A stretch of DNA of 6,771 nucleotides from Acetobacteraceae bacterium. Lineage in GTDB: Bacteria > Pseudomonadota > Alphaproteobacteria > Acetobacterales > Acetobacteraceae. The notes below the pieces were generated by a model, which made no database searches, was not told where the DNA came from, and was given only the letters and a program-made list of their open reading frames with translations. The first letter of the stretch is position 1. Each line of letters opens with the position of its first letter. Both the position numbers and the translations under genes were made by a program. The stretch is from contig JASHVB010000788.1 in assembly GCA_030039695.1 (NCBI GenBank), positions 1 through 6,771 on the forward strand. The letters are read 5' to 3'. Below, one piece after another: positions 5,909 through 6,771 of this stretch.

Positions 5909-6464
5909 GGGCGGTGACCCACACGTAAGCTGCGCCAGAGGCCAGCGTCGTTGCCGCCACAGTCCAGGTCAGCGCCAGGGTGACGAGCGGTACGGACAGT
6001 CCGAAGCCGGCCAGCAGCAGCGTCATGGCAACCAGAAGGATCTGCAGTACAGTGTTCAGCTTGGAGATGCGGAGTGGCCGGATGGTGACCGGCTGGCCCA
6101 GCAATCCCAGCACAATAACGCCGCCAACGATCATCAGGTCGCGGAACACGACCAAAATGGCGAGCCAGTCCGGCAGTTCCTGCACCACGGCGAGGGTTAC
6201 GTACATCGTCACCAGCAGCGCCTTGTCAGCGACAGGGTCAAGCACGGCGCCCACCATGTTGCCGCCCCAACGGCGCGCCATCCAGCCGTCGATGGCGTCG
6301 GACACACCGGCGGCCACGAACAGGAAGAAGGCGTAGGCGGGGTGGCGCTCGATGATCAGCCAGAACGCAAGCGGCACCGCGCAGAGCCGGCCGAACGTCA
6401 CAACGTTCGGCAGCGTGAGGAGCGTCGCGGATGCACTGCGGCTGACCTGTGTTCCGTCGGGCAT
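5898..6464 (-). CDS. CDP-alcohol phosphatidyltransferase, PgsA-like
   Basis: A 188-residue integral membrane enzyme that transfers a phosphatidyl group from CDP-diacylglycerol to an alcohol; the length and closest motifs suggest phosphatidylglycerophosphate synthase (PgsA) or a cardiolipin-type synthase. [20 protein letters not shown] at 16-35 is the usual N-terminal helix. The catalytic signature runs from Asp56: D56, D59-G60, A63-R64, G72, D76 and D80, retaining all metal-binding Asp residues, although the Arg64-to-Gly72 spacing is one residue shorter than canonical. [10 protein letters not shown] at 132-141 matches the P.SK..T..Q region of the family. The frame stays open upstream to 6611, but the ATG at 6464 has an AGGGAG/GGAGG stretch just before it and gives the family length. 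It is divergent from purM and overlaps the AI-2E gene. A second pgsA elsewhere would change the substrate assignment. Confidence 0.88.
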   Translation of the reverse strand: MPDGTQVSRSASATLLTLPNVVTFGRLCAVPLAFWLIIERHPAYAFFLFVAAGVSDAIDGWMARRWGGNMVGAVLDPVADKALLVTMYVTLAVVQELPDWLAILVVFRDLMIVGGVIVLGLLGQPVTIRPLRISKLNTVLQILLVAMTLLLAGFGLSVPLVTLALTWTVAATTLASGAAYVWVTARGR

Positions 6465-6480
6465 CCCCTCCGGTCTCCCT
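6465..6480 (-). promoter_or_regulatory. Strong purine-rich ribosome binding region of the PgsA-like gene
   Basis: On the minus strand the bases before the ATG read AGGGAGACCGGAGGGG. AGGGAG lies at good spacing (10 bases), and GGAGG is very close. This is the best Shine-Dalgarno match in the window and decides the start at 6464 over the longer open frame. The 181-bp divergent gap it belongs to otherwise shows no clear promoter motif. Confidence 0.7.
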
Positions 6481-6622
6481 TGTGGTTTGCCCTCGATGGT
6501 TGCGCCGGGAGGGCCGGCCATGGTTCTGTCCGATACCGTATTTCCCGAGGCCCGCCGTGACCAGTGGCGATCAGGACCAGCCCTGCGGCGCGTTTGGCAG
6601 CGGTGGACCAACCGCCCGATGC

Positions 6623-6653
6623 TGTGTCATGGCCAGTGTCCCGCCATGACACA
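6623..6653 (+). promoter_or_regulatory. Perfect hairpin spanning the purM start codon
   Basis: TGTGTCATGG (6623-6632) and CCATGACACA (6644-6653) are exact reverse complements; C6633-G6643 extends the stem to 11 bp with a 9-base loop. The purM ATG (6646-6648) lies wholly in the 3' arm, so the folded mRNA would hide it. The same structure holds an upstream ATG (6629) of a six-codon ORF whose TGA overlaps the purM ATG as ATGA. The inverted repeat is seen directly; a regulatory role, in RNA or as a protein-binding operator on DNA, is inferred. Confidence 0.5.
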
Positions 6654-6771
6654 GGGTCGAACACTGAGCTACCGCGATGCCGGCGTAGACATCGACGCCG
6701 GTGACGCCTTGGTCGAAGCGATCAAGCCGCTGGCGCGTTCCACCGACCGCCGCGGCGTGATGGGCGGCCTC
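6646..6771 (+). CDS. purM: Phosphoribosylformylglycinamidine cyclo-ligase (AIR synthetase), N-terminus (3' truncated by window edge)
   Basis: The first 42 residues of PurM, the cytosolic enzyme that converts FGAM to aminoimidazole ribonucleotide with ATP in step five of purine synthesis. [20 protein letters not shown] (residues 8-27) and RGVMGGL (36-42) closely match the well-known PurM N-terminus ([17 protein letters not shown] in E. coli, from memory). The frame runs off the end of the window. The ATG at 6646 gives the family-typical short leader; an in-frame ATG at 6619 would add nine residues (MLCHGQCPA) and cannot be excluded, as neither has a clear Shine-Dalgarno. It is divergent from the PgsA-like gene and probably heads a purM-purN unit. 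Its start codon is inside a hairpin. Confidence 0.93.
   Translation, partial: MTQGRTLSYRDAGVDIDAGDALVEAIKPLARSTDRRGVMGGL

Noticed and set aside
6465..6611. N-terminal extension of the PgsA-like protein to 6611
   Set aside because: The extension is low-complexity, the strong Shine-Dalgarno lies just before the ATG at 6464, and the shorter form has the family length.

Overview
The window is high-GC DNA whose gene content points to an alphaproteobacterium, probably Rhodospirillales or Rhizobiales-like. The evidence is a peroxiredoxin divergent from an AlgH/YqgE gene, a CDP-alcohol phosphatidyltransferase and AI-2E transporter pair divergent from purM, and a palindromic element with TGTCATTGCGAG ends. 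The lineage call rests on remembered gene order and sequence flavour, not on a search.

Left to right: (1) the 3' end of an SMP-30/gluconolactonase-family gene (+); (2) a 75-bp REP/MITE-like palindrome in a 107-bp gap; (3) an AzgA/PbuG-type purine permease (+); (4) a 178-bp convergent gap with short palindromes but no gene; (5) an AlgH/YqgE (UPF0301) gene (-), divergent from (6) a Prx5/PrxII-type peroxiredoxin (+); (7) a PagL-type lipid A deacylase (+) with an 18-bp tandem repeat just behind its signal peptide; (8) a DoxX-family membrane protein (-); (9) an AI-2E/PerM-family transporter (-) whose GTG start overlaps the end of (10) a PgsA-like CDP-alcohol phosphatidyltransferase (-); (11) the first 42 codons of purM (+), cut by the window edge.

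Transcription units: the SMP-30 gene and azgA are co-oriented but separated by the palindrome. AlgH and the peroxiredoxin share a short divergent control region. The phosphatidyltransferase and AI-2E genes form an overlapping two-gene operon, possibly extended to doxX. purM starts a divergent purine-biosynthesis unit. The functional themes are purine supply (azgA, purM), envelope and lipid modification (PagL, PgsA-like, AI-2E) and peroxide defence. I see no sign that these form one dedicated system, and most of the window looks like ordinary chromosomal housekeeping and envelope genes.

The most unusual points are: the hexapeptide minisatellite in the PagL homologue, which looks like serial duplication of its own signal-peptidase site; a perfect hairpin that contains the purM start codon; the palindromic element filling the azgA leader; and a CDP-alcohol phosphatidyltransferase signature one residue shorter than the canonical spacing. 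No RNA genes, CRISPR arrays, transposase genes or convincing rho-independent terminators were seen.
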